DNA of 64,000 bases. Source: Paroedura picta. Taxonomy: Eukaryota > Chordata > Lepidosauria > Squamata > Gekkonidae. Shown here piece by piece: positions 47,600 through 60,132 of this stretch. The translations under genes and the position numbers were made by a program. The notes under the pieces are model-generated. The model searched no databases. It was not told the origin of the DNA and saw nothing but the letters and a program-made list of their open reading frames with translations. The stretch spans positions 16,426,501-16,490,500 of the forward strand of contig NC_135384.1 of NCBI RefSeq assembly GCF_049243985.1, in the 5' to 3' direction. How positions within the stretch are numbered: position 1 is the stretch's first letter; each line of letters opens with the position of its first letter.

Positions 47600-48159
47600 T
47601 TGATGACCCAGGCACAAATCCCTACTCTGCCACGGGAACTCACTGGCCGACCTTATGCCAAGCACACATTCTTCGCAGGGTTGTGGTGGTTATGCGGATA
47701 AAAATAAGATGGGGACAAAACTCTTGGATGCTGCTTCAGATCCTGCCCTTGGTGGAGGAATGTGTCTCAGGTGCTGCTTTAAGACTGCTAGCACAATACT
47801 CCTATGCTTTGCAAAAAACTTATCTCAATTTTTAGGTATTTCTGATCCTAAATGCAAGGATAGGGTATGTGGTAGCTTTACACTGGCGTCGCTAACATTG
47901 CTGTGGATCTGATGTATATGTCGTCCTGTCCCTGATTCTGGCCACAGCATCTACCAAGTCTCCGTAGTGGAGACTATGGCCTGGAAAGATCGTGGCTGAA
48001 CATCCCTACTCAGCCCTGAAAGGTGTTGGGCAAGTTGCAGTCACTCTTCCTTTGCCTAAATTACTGAGGTGTCATGTGGATAGCACGAGATAACCTTCGT
48101 GTAGGATGGCTACAAGCCTTGCTAATAATGAGAGATGCCCCATCCAGCCTCCCAGACAG

Positions 48160-48530
48160 GGATGCCAGCCTCCAGGTGGGACCTGGGTGTTCACCGGGAA
48201 TCAGTCATAGAGTTGGAAGGAACCTCCAGGGTCATCTAGTTCAGCCCCCCGAAGATTGCAGGAAATTCACAACTACATGCCCACCCACAGTGACCCCAAT
48301 TCCATGCAAAAACAATCCCCCCTGCCCCAAAATCTCTGGTCAGTCTGGCCTGGAGGAAATTTGTCCCCTGACCCCAAAGTGGTGATCGGCATTTCCCGGG
48401 GCATTATAGCTCAGTTTCCCTGGAGAAAATGCTTTGGAGGGAGAACCTTATGGCCTTATACCCCACTGAGGTCCTTGTCCCCCCCAGGCTCCATCCCCAA
48501 ATCTCCATGCATTCCCCAACCTGACAAGCC
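48160..48530. repeat. GGTTGCCA-family repeat split by a CR1 3' end
   Basis: Starts GGGATGCCAGCCTCCAGGTG, resumes at about 48395 (GGGGCATTATAGCTCAGTTT, CCCTGGAGAAAATGC) and ends in CTGACAAGCCCTAC. 48205-48390 is an inserted CR1 tail (TCATAGAGTTGGAAGGAACC). Confidence 0.7.
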
Positions 48531-48746
48531 CTACCCCCCCATCCCCTCCTTCTCCCGGATCCCGAAGAAGGCTGCCTTGCAACTGGAGAAGTCTTGGCTC
48601 CGCATCGGGAACCCTTTCATTTGAAGGACGCCAAGCCCCCCCCCCCCCCCCCGACCGTGTCAATGACTCAAGGCACGCCTTGATGCTGCCTGGCTGCAGA
48701 GTTAGGACTGGGAAGGTCCCTTCGTGAAGTGGCCCAAGAGGCCTTC

Positions 48747-51700
48747 CTAGGCTGTGTGAGTCTGTATGGATGCCTCTGCTGCCGGGTCCCCCTTCCAAGC
48801 TGCAACCGGCCCTTCCCCAGCAGCCTCCCCCTTCCAGGCCACCAGGCTGCCTTCACCGGAGACCGGATCCCCCGCTTTCCATGCGGCGATGGCACTTTCG
48901 GAAGGTGGCTCCCCTGTCTTCCACGTGGCGGCCATGGCCCCCTCAGCAGCGGCGGCCGTGATGCTTGGCTTGTCCTTCCAGTCAGCGGCGGGGGCAGCTA
49001 TGGCCCCCGGGGCCTCGGGCTGCCCGCCTTTCCAAGCGGTGTGGGTGGCCATGTGGCGCTCCAGCAGGGTGCGGTGGGAGAAGTACTTGTTGCAAATGCA
49101 GCACTGGAAGCGCTCGGGGCGATGGGTGCGCATGTGGACGTTGAGGGAGCTCTTCTGGGTGAAGCGCTTGCAGCAGATGGAGCACTGGAAGGCGCGCACC
49201 CCCGTGTGGGTCACCATGTGCTTGAGCAGGTAGTCTCGCAGTGAGAAGGAGCGCCAGCAGATGCTGCACTGGTGGGGCTTCTCGCCTGCCGGAGAAAGGA
49301 AGGCAGAAGGTCAGCACCCAGCAGAAGTATCTGCCTCAGTAGTTGGACAGAAGCAACATCCCGCCTTTGAGAACATAAAATGGCAGCTAAAATTCTCTAA
49401 GGAGTACAGGCTGAAACTCAATGGGCTTAAATACAACGTAAGAATATAGACACTGGGTTGGATCCAGCCAAATTTTCTGCTCAACTGTCCCCTTAATACA
49501 GCCCCCTGTCTCACATGGCTTCTGTCAAGGCAAGTCCCACGATCCCCCCCCCCCTCAATCTTGTTAAAAGGTCAATATGGACACTCCCTTTTTCTCCAGT
49601 AGTAAAACTGGTTGGTTATACGCGCTGGTTTCAATACTATATCGGTATCACGATTTATTTGCCACATAATGCAAAACTGTGAATCAATTTCATTTAATTT
49701 GTCCTCACGCAGGTCAGTCCAACGAGTCTGTCAAACCAAGGTCTGAAACCCTTTTCCGAAGTCGCCTCGCCGTGATTTTGCATGACAAGCAGACACAGAG
49801 GTCCAGATTTAATCCCTGGCTCATTTCCTGGAGCTGCCAGAGCACATTCCCCAACTACAGAGGCCAGAGCAAAGGAGACAGAAATATTCTTTTCAAGGCT
49901 GGCCTGGATCTGAGCAGTCAGCTCGGGGCTGAAACCCAGTTCTGCAAAGCAACCAGAGTTAAAAATAAACCATGGGGGTCGGCTCCAGCTAGCTTTGCCT
50001 AGTTCTCCTTTTCACTATAGCCCTTGTCCCACCTGGCTTTTGTCCATGGAGGGTCCATGCTCCTCAGCACAGCCTTTTTGGTTGGTCAGACAGGACTCCC
50101 CTCCCCTTTTAATCAGTGGAATAACTCCCTGGATTGACTCTAATGCTTCTGGGCAATAGCCCGTCATCTAAGCCAATGTTTGCCATTAAAGGCCTATGAA
50201 CTCTTGGCTAAAGCCAGTTAGTTCCAGTTCTCCTGCTCACTGAGGCACATGGAAATGCTAGATGTCTTGCCAAGTCCCTCAGATCGTAAAAGTAGAAATG
50301 CACCTGAGGATATATATATTTTTTTCTGTTGCTAAAGGCAATTGTCATGAAATACAATGTTGACAAATCAAAACATCCCAAAACTACCAGCAGGGTTGGT
50401 AGTTCCAGGACTCTCCATTAGGTTTCTTCAGCACAAGAATAAAAAAAGGGGATAGATGTATTATGTAATATCAGATATTATGTAACCAGGGCCAGTTGGT
50501 GTAGTGGCTAGGGGCACCAACTTCTAATCTGGTGAGCCGGGTTTGATTCCCCATTCCTCCTCCATATGCAGCCAGCTCGGTGACCTTGGGCTCGCCACAG
50601 CACTGATAAAGCTGTTCTGACCCAGCAGGAATATCAGGGCTCTCTCAGCCACACCCACCTCACAGGGTGTCTGTTGTGGGGAGAGGAAGGGAAGACAACT
50701 GTAAGCCGCTTTGACACTCCTGGTAGAGAAAAGCCAGGTATAAAAACCCAGCTCTTCTTCTTCTTCTATAACTGCATAGCCCACACTCAGTTAGATGTGA
50801 CATTTTCAGACTTGTTTCTGCAATCAACTTGCCTGGCAGATTAAAATGCTTTTAAACCTCTATCCCCATTTTTCTGCTTCCTAGGACCTCAGCACTTAAA
50901 TGACACCCATGGATTTCTGTAACCATACAAAAGCGATCTATCAGTTACCAATTTGTTTTAAATACCAGTAAAGGCCCTTTAGTGGTCCTGGGAGGGAGGG
51001 CGGGGTAGGGACGGCAGCTGTGGTGACTCAGGCAAGGAGATTACAGATCAGAAAAAAATGACTACGACTGGTAAGATTGAAGGAAGCAGGAGAGGCAGAC
51101 AAAGAACATGGTGGATGGATAGAGTCCAAGACCTAAGTGGATTCACCTTACAAAAGCTTAAAGAAATGACTGCAGACAGTTGGATGGTTCAGAAAGTCAG
51201 CAAGAGTTGGAAACGACTTGATGGACCCCAACAACAAAACGCAAGGAGGATGGCACTGACGCAAGCCAGATGGGCAACAAGGCACCGTTTCTTTCACCCT
51301 GGGGAGCAAAGGTGCTATGTTCATTCACAATGCCGTGTAGTGGTGAAACTGTCCAAAGAGGATCTGAGAGGCCCAGGCTCAAATCCTCATTCTGTTTTAT
51401 GTTTTCTGGGTAACCTGGGGCCAGACATGGACTCTCGGCCTAACCAGAGCAGTTGTGTGGATAAAATGAAGAAGGGGAGAATGTTGTCAGCCAATGCAGT
51501 GGTCCCCAACCTTTTTCAGGCTGGGGACCGGCAGCAGCAGGGAGGGCGATTGCGCGTGCACGGCCCTGCTTCCCTCTCCCCCACTCCCACAGTAAGAAGC
51601 TTGCCGGGCCGCAAGCTTGTGGCCTGGGAAGTTTTTTACTGCGGGGGGGGGGGGGGGGAGCCGCGGCCCGGTGGTTGGGGACCACTAAGCCAATGGGTCC

Positions 51701-54051
51701 TCATAGGAGAGAAACATGCGGTATAAATATAGTGAAAATAGAAGATCCTACCAAAAAAAAAAAGATAACAGGAAAGCGTGAGAGAAACACAGAAAATCGA
51801 CAATTAGAGCAGGGGTCCTCAACCCCCGGTCCAGGGCCGCAAAGGCCATAGTACTGGGCCGCCAGCGGCCGCACCTGCCTCCCCCCCACAGCGAGTGGCG
51901 AAAACGCGCATGTGCGGCAACTGCCCCGCTACAACTTAGACCACAATGACAGATAAAAAGACAAACAAGTGGGTTCTGGATCAAACCAAGCCTGACCTCA
52001 CTCTCAATGCTAAAACCAAACAAATTATGTTTTGTAAAGTGCTAAATAAATGGTTAATCAAGGGGGCATCTGAGAAAAAAATGTTTTTTAGACAATTCTA
52101 AAGCCCGTCTCAAGCACGGGTGGGCACACCCCTTGTCAGCAAGAGATGCCCCTATCCTCGGAGAAAACATCTCTCTAAGCTGCTTGAAGGGAAGTTTCTC
52201 TGTCCCACCTGAACATCTCTGCAGGTATGCCTGCCCGAAGGACCCTGATGGCTGATCCCAGAAGCCTGAAGGACCCTGAAGTGAGAGAAGGCACCCGATC
52301 CTTTTCTGAAATGAAGCTCATCAAAAGTGCAGGAAATTGATGCCCACCCTCCTTCCTTTGCCCAGCACGCCCCTCTCCTGCCCAGTCCTTGTTTATCCAC
52401 CACACCAAGCATTTAGGAAAGCCAAACTCATGAAAGCCGCCCCGAAGGATCTATTACTGCTATTTCCCAGAACCCCCCGCCCCACCACCGCCTCCCACAA
52501 GCATGCCCAGCGGCTGTTACCAGAGTGGATGAACATGTGCTTGGTGTAGTTCTTGCGGGAGCTGAAGGTCTTCTGGCAATGGCTGCACTGGTAGGAGGGC
52601 TCAGAGCAGCGGGAGGGACCCGGCTGTTGGCTCTGCTGTTCTCCGCCATGCAGGGGGCCTGGGACCATGGAGCTGGGGCTGAGCTGCACCATGTTGCTGG
52701 CGCCCGCCTCTTGCGGCTGCTGCTGCTGCTGGATGCTGTAAAAGCTCTGGGCCACACCGCCAGGCTGGGGGAGGTGGAACTGGAAGATGCTGGTGGTGCT
52801 GGTTGCCGTGTTGGCGCCACTGACCTCAGCCTTCAGCTCCCGCTGGATGCCCAGGGAGGAGACAAAAGTCAGCCCCCCACCGCCCCCGCTGCTGCCGCTG
52901 CCGCGAGGCGGGAAGGCCGCGGAAGGGCCGCCCAAGTCCGACTTGAACTCCCCCGCCAGGCTTCTCAAGTTGGAAGCCTCCAAGCTGCAGTCTGAGCGGA
53001 ACTTCTCCCTGTCCCGCGTGGCCGACGGGGCGGCCTCTTCGCCGCTTTCCTCCCCCTGCCAGGTCGGGATGAAGGACTCCGAAAACACATCCTGGTTCCC
53101 AAAGAAATCCTGGCCCTCGGAGGCAGTGTAGTCCAAGTGGATGTTCTCCTTCCTGCCGGCCCCGCTGGGGCTCTCAGAACCCTTTGCTGCCGCTTCGTCA
53201 CCGTAGCCAGTGGGGAAGCTCCCGCTCCCGCTGCACTCGGCAAAGCAGCTCAGTTTGGCCTCTTGTTCGGCAGCCACCCCCTCCCTGCCTTCGCCGTCTC
53301 CCTCTTCCTCATCCTTGATGATTACAGGCATGGTCTCAGAGAGCTGGAGCCTCACTGGCTGGCGCTGTTTCCGGCTGTGGCAGCTGGTCGTTGCCTCGGC
53401 GGGGTGCAGGTAAGAAGCCCCCGTCTCCCCATCACTCAGGCCCCCCTCACAGGTGGCTGCTCTAGCCTCCCTGTGCTGGGAGGACAGCAGGTCACGCAGC
53501 TTGTAGCGCACCTCTGAAGCGCAGAGCAGCTTGGGAGGCTCAAGGTGGGCAGCCTCAAGGTCCCCAGGCCGGGAGACGCCACCGATAGCCTCCTTAGGGG
53601 GTTGCTCTTGGGCTTTGGCAGGCAGAACCCTGGGTAGGGAGAGGGGTACTGATGCGGGGCCAGTCGGAGGCTTCGGGCTGCGGCTCTGGGAGATGATCTG
53701 GGTGCATTCATCGATGACAGTCTTGATCTGCAGGATAGAGGCGGCCGTGAGGATCTGCAGAGCTTCGGACTGGGCTACGACCAGAGAGCCACTGTACATG
53801 AACTCCACCAGCTGCCGAACCACCTGGCTGGGCACCACAGGGGGAACTTCGATCTCCGAGTAGCCCAGCAGCAGCTTGTCATGGAAAAAGGGGCTGCCGG
53901 CAGCCAGCACGCACCGGTGGGCACGCAAGGTGGCCTCCTGGATATGCACCGTCACGTCGCAGAAGTGTCCACCCAGACGCTGCCCGTTCAAGGTCTCCAG
54001 AAGAGACTTGCTGAAGTTCTGAAGATGGATGTAATGGACGGCTTCAGCCAT
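48747..54051 (-). CDS. ZBTB45: ZBTB45, BTB/POZ and C2H2 transcription factor
   Basis: Nuclear BTB-zinc-finger regulator. Two coding exons on the minus strand, 54051-52521 and 49285-48747, joined in phase 1 across TCTG|GTAACA ... CGGCAG|GCGAG to complete the linker HSGEKP. Predicted length 689 residues, against about 510 in human. Residues 8-123 are the BTB domain ([40 protein letters not shown]), nearly the human text. A long acidic/Ser-rich middle is diverged. Four fingers follow: [19 protein letters not shown] at 486, then [38 protein letters not shown] and [19 protein letters not shown]. The human protein ends a few residues after finger 4; here about 95 more residues carry six Trp-Lys motifs. 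The exon carrying the start has a likely acceptor (CACCCTAG) at 54070. The 3.2 kb intron holds SINE, LINE and hAT copies. Confidence 0.93.
49447..49615. repeat. Unnamed interspersed repeat (GGGTTGG...CCAGC family)
   Basis: GGGTTGGATCCAGCC at the left and AAAACTGGTTGG at the right. Shares TCACATGGCTTCTGTCAAGG with the copies at 26.2, 50.0 and 58.5 kb. Confidence 0.6.
49970..50160. repeat. Unnamed interspersed repeat, another copy
   Basis: GGTCGGCTCCAGCTAGCTTT, CCCTTGTCCCACCTGGCTTT, CTCAGCACAGCCTTTTTGGT. Confidence 0.6.
50490..50766 (+). repeat. tRNA-headed SINE, full length
   Basis: GCCAGTTGGTGTAGTGGCTA (A box), GGGTTTGATTCCC (B box), CACTGATAAAGCTGTTCTGA and a CTTCTTCTTCT tail. It lies in the ZBTB45 intron. 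Confidence 0.88.
51058..51240 (+). mobile_element. Bov-B (RTE) LINE 3' end
   Basis: AAGATTGAAGGAAGCAGGAG, then GACAAAGAACATGGTGGATG, GACTGCAGACAGTTGGATGG and GAGTTGGAAACGACTTGATG correspond to the last coding stretch and 3' end of Bov-B. This LINE type supplies the tail and probably the machinery for Sauria SINEs. Confidence 0.8.
51497..51687. mobile_element. hAT-type element, third family (CAGTGGTCCCCAACC ends)
   Basis: Inverted ends CAGTGGTCCCCAACC and GGTTGGGGACCACTA; AGCCAATG is duplicated exactly at 51489-51496 and 51688-51695. The interior is G+C-rich with a 14-base poly-G run. A truncated relative with CAGGGGTCCTCAACCCCCGG lies at 51811-51930. Confidence 0.8.
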
Positions 54052-55059
54052 GATGTCCTGTGTTCCACCCTAGGGTGTCCAGGATTCTTGATTCCTCAAC
54101 AGAAGAGAGAGCATTACGGGGTGGTGTCGTCAAGGGCAGAACGATCTCCAACAAAGCCTGAAATGAAAGCCAGGGGAAGAAATGAACAGAGCTACAATAC
54201 AGGATGGTTTACCTTGTAATAGCAAACTCTTATCTGACATCCAGGTTTAAAAAAAAAAAAGGCACTGCTTCAGCACTTATGATACTGCTATTAGTGTCCT
54301 GTTCTCTAATAAATAAAAGAAGTTGCAGAGCAATATTGGTCCGTTCAGAATCCAAAACTAAGAAGGAACGCCATGTAATACTGTTTATTACGACCAACAG
54401 GATTGACACAGAACATTGTATAAGCTTCAGATTTCAACAGCAGCCTTCAATGGACTTAGATGTTAAAAGATATTAAAGCACAGAAGGGTGAAAAACCCTC
54501 CAAATTCTCTGCTCATGTCCCCAGTAGGAGCCTATCACATGACGAACAAGAGAAATAAAATAGCATGGAGGAGCATGAGAATGGAAGGGGAGCCTCTGTT
54601 TGGCACTCAGTGGGCAAGTGCCCTCGCTAGGGTTGGGAGCAAGTCAATCAGCGAGAGCCAATCTGAGGCACCTGACGCTTCTTATGTGGCATGATGAGAT
54701 GATGCTATTTAGGTCCATCCAAGGAAGGCATCAAACTACCAATTCCTGCATACAAAACCTGCATTTTTCTGCCAGCTAGCTGGCACCCATGTCCATCCAC
54801 CACAGCCTGCAGTCCATGCAATAGGATTTAGGATTCTCCTGTCTGATTCTCTTGCAGGAATGAACCAGGCCTAAATCTTAGTACAGAAGATGCTGAGGCT
54901 CCACCTTGGCCAAAAGCCACAGCTTGTGTCCAAGAAGCCCTAACCTCAAATACGAAGCCGGACCCTTGAGAGGCGACATGCACTCTGCACATGGTCAGAG
55001 AAGCTACCTTCCTGCCAGTAGGTGCGCACTCATCCCAGGAGATCCAGCGGCGGGTCACT

Positions 55060-55800
55060 CCCCACCCCCCAGGCGTCCGAGCTCCCCCCCCCCCACCGGC
55101 CAAGTCACGCGACCACCGACGAGCCGAGGGAGGCGGCCTCTGCGGGGGCGTGGCAAGCGGCGAATGGGCGTGGCTCACGACCGGGGCTGGGGGCGGGGCC
55201 CTTCTCCCTACCTCCTCGGTCTCCCGTCAGGATTTCCCTCCACCTCCGGCGTCCCAGTGACCTTTTCCCGCAAACGTTTCCTTCCCCTGCCCACGGCTGC
55301 TGACGCCACTTCCGCGCAGGGCCGCCCGAGGCCCATTCGCCCGCCTCGACCACAGAGAGGCGCTCCTAGAAGGAACCCTCTTCCGGAATAACGGAGGCGA
55401 AGGGGTGACCCGGAGGAGGCGAACGTCAGCGGTTGCTCGAGCCGCCTGTCAAGTGACGTACGCCCCCCACGCGGTTGCCCGGGCAACCAGCTCGGCGAGG
55501 GCGGGCTCAGAACGACCCCCCCCCCACTAACTTCCGTGAGATTTCCTCCCAGGTGAGCGCCGCAGCCCTTTCGCCCGCCAGCCAAACCCAGCGCGGCTTA
55601 CTCCCGAGTAGGCGCACTTAGATTTCCCCGGCGGTGGGGGTAGAAGCACAGCCGTGGGAGCGGAGGGGCTCGGCGGGGATCGCCCCTGCGGCTGCTCGGG
55701 AGGGTCCCTCTTGAACCAGATCCCTCTGGCGCGCCGCGGTCTGCTTTCAGGACGGGAGCCTTGGAGGAGTTGCAGGGAGAGCGCAAGCCCAGGCAGAGCC
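55060..55800 (-). promoter_or_regulatory. ZBTB45: CpG island, ZBTB45 promoter
   Basis: Dense CpG about 1-1.7 kb upstream of the ZBTB45 ATG. A minus-strand donor candidate (CGAGGAG|GTAGGG) near 55213 could end a non-coding first exon. A plus-strand donor-like CTCCCAG|GTGAGC at 55550 hints at divergent transcription. No TATA box seen. Confidence 0.7.
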
Positions 55801-55918
55801 GTTTCAGGGCCAGATCAGCGCGCGTTCCCACGGCCGCCTCTCCAGATGACTTTTAGATGGGGGGGGGGGGGTGGGAGATAGCGCTGCGTTCAATCCACAT
55901 CCACAGGCACTGTTTTTT

Positions 55919-56042
55919 GGGATAGTCAACTTGTGGTCCTCCAGATGTTCATGGACTATAATTCCCATGAGCCCCTGCCAGCGTTTGCTCTTGGGAATTG
56001 TAGTCCATGAACACCTGGATGACCACAGGTTGACTACCCCCG
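55919..56042. mobile_element. hAT-type MITE, nearly complete
   Basis: GATAGTCAACTTGTGGTCCT ... ACCACAGGTTGACTACCCCC with both arms present; first bases of the left end lost. Confidence 0.75.
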
Positions 56043-56664
56043 TTTTAAAGGACAGGGCAGCAGACTTACTTTCCAGCCTCTGATACTTGCCACTGGCATG
56101 AGTTCTCATATATTGAAAACCGGCTTGCACAAACTGTGACTGTGAGCATCGAGAGGTTTGCACATAGTGCTTTCCCTTAAGTGCAGTTGGGTTGCAAAAA
56201 GCCCTGAATAGCCTTACAGGGCTACAGAGCAGGCAAGACACAGCTGAGAGTTGACTGAAGCAACTTGGGGATCTCTGTAGGATCACTTTCTATTGGATAT
56301 GATGCTGGATGGTGGAACCGTAGGCATTCTCCTTTGCTTCCATCTGTGCATTTGTAAGCAAAGCAAAAGTGGCCATTGGTCTCCAAGGGGAACCGGCTGC
56401 CCGCAAACACCTAACTGCTTATGTCTGTGGTGAGCCAAAACTTAACTCTTCTTAGCAACAGTAACCTGTTGCTGGTTTGAAATGCTTCCTAGAACAATCT
56501 TTTGCAGCTGTGGACAGAGAAGAACCTCTCTGAACTCTTTTTTTTTTTTTGAGATTGAAGAGTTTCTCCAGGCATAGAAATCAATATTAGTGGCACCTTA
56601 GCTTAACCCTGTTTCCAAGCCTTCTGTAGCCAGCGCATAAATTCTTCCTGTGTCCCCTAGGTAT

Positions 56665-56910
56665 AGGGATGCCAGCCTCCAGGTGGGGCCTGAGGATCCC
56701 TCAGAATTCCAGCTCATCTCCAATCTACAGAGATCAGTTCCCCTGGATTAAATTGATGCTTTGGAGGGGGGGCTTTGTGGCATCTCCCCCCATTGATGTC
56801 ACTGTCCTCCCCAGGCTCCATCCCCAAATCTCCAGGAGTTAACCAGCCTGGATCTGGCAACCCTACCCCCCAATCCCCTCCCAGTAGTCAGGGAGGATCT
56901 GGCAACCCTA
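56665..56910. repeat. GGTTGCCA-family repeat
   Basis: GGGATGCCAGCCTCCAGGTG to GATCTGGCAACCCTACC; the end segment is present twice (56865-56875 and 56897-56910). Confidence 0.75.
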
Positions 56911-57164
56911 CCTAGGGAAGTAGGCTGCCTAATTGTTTTCATCCTATTCAGTGTGCACCAGATACACTAGGCCCTTTGTTTTGTACAGCATATCTGACCT
57001 ACATTCCAGATGGAGAGTTCTTGCTTTCTGCATTAGCAAAGTATTGCACTAGGCTCAGAATCTGAAAGTGGAAACCTTGGAGTGAATCAAAACGCCACAG
57101 TCTGAAGGGGAAACTACAGAATACGTTTTTAACAAGTTGAGTCCGGGTTCCCAACAGTCTAAAA

Positions 57165-57300
57165 CAGGAGTGGGCAAACTGTGGCCCTCCAGATGTCCAT
57201 GGACTACAATTCCCATGAGCCCCTGCCAGCATGCGCTGGCAGGGGCTCATGGGTATTGTAGCCCATGGACATCTGGAGGGCCACAGTTTGCCTACCCCTG
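57165..57300. mobile_element. hAT-type MITE, complete, with target duplication
   Basis: Both arms present, meeting at GCCAGCATGCGCTGGC. GTCTAAAA (57157-57164) and GTCTAAGA (57301-57308) match at 7 of 8 bases, TA-centred. Confidence 0.88.
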
Positions 57301-58439
57301 GTCTAAGAATATCCCATGTGCGGCTCCTAAACGGGACAAATATCTACTCTTCCTCCCTCAACCATTGGGAAGGGGCCTAGGCTCTGGAAGTGCATTCCAC
57401 AATGCTATGCCAACCCTCCCTGGTGCATATTAGACAGTAGAATCTGCTCACTCAGCAGCCTGCACAATAATTCAGAGCCCATATTTTTTATGTGCGTAGA
57501 TGTCTCCTGATGATAGCAATCACATCTAGTGCAGACATAAATGGAAATAAGCCCCGTGTTATCATCAAAGAGTACAATAAAGTATAGAGGATGCCATAAA
57601 ACAATAGTTGAGATTGTAGAACTGTCTTGTGTAACTCAACCGCCCTGAGCCTTCCAGGAAATGGGCAGTATACAAATAAAATATTTATTTTTCATTTATG
57701 CCCAGAAGTGTTGTCATGGCAGCAGCAACTCTCTAGGAATTTCCCAAATATCTGTGTTTGTTTGTTTGTTTCTCATGCATTTTGGGAAATCCCTAGAACA
57801 TTGTATAACACGATGAGATCATTTTTGAGTACACAACTGGGAGTGATGTCATGATGTTGTGCAACACCAGTTTCCTCTCCCCCTTTTTGGTCTTCTATCA
57901 AATGGGAAGATGGGTGCACCCTACCCCCACCCCGTATCGTCAGGGCCACTTCTGCTCAGTAAAGCAGTGCATAAGTTTGCCTTCAGTTTGGCATTCTGAA
58001 TTTGGTAAAGTTATCTGCAAGTATTAGGGGTTATTTCTTTAGCATGTTTCTTGCCTGCTTTCAAAAAAACCCAACAACCGTAGTGCAGCAAGAAACAAAA
58101 AGGTACACAAAACAGGCTGGGCTGGGCTGGGCTGATATCCGTGAGGTTGGTCCGTCAAGTCAGCATGCCGTGAGCTATGGCTACAAGCCAAGAGACCTTT
58201 GGCTCTTGCACTTTGGCTTGTACATTGAGTCCTTCTCAGCTCTAGGATCGTGCAATAGGAGGGAGACAAATGCCTGTACTTCACAGATGATTGGCAGCCA
58301 CCTTCCTGCAATCCTGCAATTGGCAGTCACCTTCCCCATGCTCTGCCGCTGAAAGAATGTGGCCAACTGGTTAGGAACAACAGGAATTGCCAGCTTGCTC
58401 TTGGGACTTCAATAGAGGCTTGATTAGAAATGATGATCA
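57301..58439. other. No gene seen
   Basis: A LINE/SINE tail-like piece occurs at 57640-57690 (GGGCAGTATACAAATAAAAT), and there is a short GGGCT iteration near 58115. Otherwise unassigned. Confidence 0.35.
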
Positions 58440-58605
58440 GGAAAAGGTTTTCATGACACCAGTTCCTCTCTATTCTACAGCCCCCATCCCCAGAGCTTTG
58501 GTCCATGCAGATCTTGTAGCCCCTAACATTGGCTTTTTGGGTTGGTCAAGGGGCGGGGGGGGGACTCTTCCTCTTCGACCAGTGGGAAAGCTGGTTGGAC
58601 CCAAC
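58440..58605. repeat. Unnamed interspersed repeat, with right end
   Basis: Ends GAAAGCTGGTTGGACCCAAC, the inverse of the GGGTTGGGTCCAGCTGGC start seen at 31640. The family therefore seems to have inverted ends. Confidence 0.6.
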
Positions 58606-58705
58606 CCAGGATGTGAACACCATCATTGTGGACTACTGGGACAGAGAAGCAACAGGAACAATAAAAATGGTCCCTCTCACTTTCAGAGAAACCAGCAGCT
58701 GATCT

Positions 58706-58900
58706 AGGGCTGCCAACCTCCAGCTGGTGGCTGGAACTCTCCCACTATTACAACAGATCTCCAGTTCCCCTGGGGAAAAGGGTTCCTTTGGTTGGTGGAT
58801 TTCTTATCCCATTGAAGTCCCTCCCCTCCCTAACCCCACCCTCCTCAGAGCCCACCTCCCAAATCTCCAGATAGTGCCGAAGCCAGAGCTGGCAACCCTT
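58706..58900. repeat. GGTTGCCA-family repeat
   Basis: AGGGCTGCCAACCTCCAGCT to AGAGCTGGCAACCCTT: inverted-looking ends on a full copy. Confidence 0.75.
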
Positions 58901-59289
58901 AATTGATCCGTCCCCCAGCTCATCTTGAATCAGAAGATCAGAAAAGCGATATTCCTTAGCTGAACACATTGGTCAAGGGTGAATTTTGCAAGAGAACAAG
59001 ATACTGGACGATAGGTTTTTATTTACATCATTTAAGCCCCACTTTTCTCCTTAAAGGGGACCCACAATGGCTTCCAGTATTCCACCCCCCCCTCCATTTA
59101 ATCAAAAGAATCCTGTGAAGTAGGTCAGGCTGAGACTGTGCAAGTGGCCCAAGACTACCCAGCAAGCTTCTGTATGGGATTACCGGATCACCAGACCACA
59201 GAGATCAGTTCGCCTGGAAGAAATGGCCGCTTTGCATTGGGGAGACTCTGTGGCATCATATCTTTGCTGGGCCTCGTCTCCTCCCCAAA

Positions 59290-59422
59290 CAGGGTAGTCA
59301 AACTGCGGCCCTCCAGATGTCCATGGACTACAATTCCCATGAGCCCCTGCCAGCATTTGCTGGCAGGGGCTCATGGGAATTGTAGTCCATGGACATCTGG
59401 AGGGCCTCAGTGACTACCCATG
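59290..59422. mobile_element. hAT-type MITE, complete palindrome
   Basis: CAGGGTAGTCAAACTGCGGC to GGCCTCAGTGACTACCCATG, centre CCAGCATTTGCTGG. Confidence 0.8.
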
Positions 59423-59499
59423 CTAGGTAGGCTAGGCTGAGAGAGAGTAAGTTGCCCAAGGTCACCCAGTGGATTTCCTGGGGAGGCCAGGGACCTCAG

Positions 59500-60000
59500 C
59501 AGGGTACAATGCCCCAGAGCCCACCCTCCAAAGCATCCGTTTCCTCCAGGGGAACTGAGCTCTATAGTCTGGAGGTGAACTGTGATTCCAAGGAATCCCC
59601 AGTTCCCGCCTGGAGTCTGGCATCCCTAGCACTGACCTTGGGCCAGTCACAGTTCTCTCAGAGCTCTCTCAGCTTCACCTACCTCACAGGGTGTCTGTTG
59701 CGGGGAGAGGAAGGGAAGGGATTGTAAGCCCTTCAGGCTGTGAAAAGTGGGGTATAAAAACTAACTCCTTTCCCAAGTAACGCTAGCTGAGAGCCAGCGT
59801 GGTGTAGTGGTTAAGAGCAGTGGCTAATCTGGAGAACCAGGTTTGAATCTCTACTTCTCCTTCACTTGAGCCAGCCACCGTTTTCATAGAGCCGTTCATG
59901 CAGAGCAATGATCTCAGAGCTCTCTGTTGTGTCTGTTGCAAGGAGAGGAAGCTGTTTGTAAACCATTTTCGGACACCTTTGGGTAGTGAAAAGCAGGCTC
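59500..60000. repeat. Cluster of a GGTTGCCA repeat and two SINE pieces
   Basis: 59500-59632 is the GGTTGCCA family (CTCCAAAGCATCCGTTTCCT). 59633-59775 is a SINE 3' part (GTGTCTGTTGCGGGGAGAGG). 59795-60000 is another SINE starting GCCAGCGTGGTGTAGTGGTT. Confidence 0.7.
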
Positions 60001-60093
60001 CCCTACTGTGGATGTCACCTCTCTTGGCCCCATGCCAACTGAAGCTCAGGTTAACGTTTACTAAAGGGAAGGCTTTCCTCAGATCAGCCTACG

Positions 60094-60095
<2 letters not shown>

Positions 60096-60127
<32 letters not shown>
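60096..60127. repeat. (GA)n microsatellite
   Basis: About 16 GA units, 114 bases before the SLC27-type ATG. It could serve as a GAGA-type promoter element, but that is only a guess. Confidence 0.9.

Positions 60128-60132
<5 letters not shown>

Noticed and set aside
48766-49244. Plus-strand frames opposite ZBTB45 exon 3
   Set aside because: Mirror frames of the finger exon; the minus strand matches ZBTB45.
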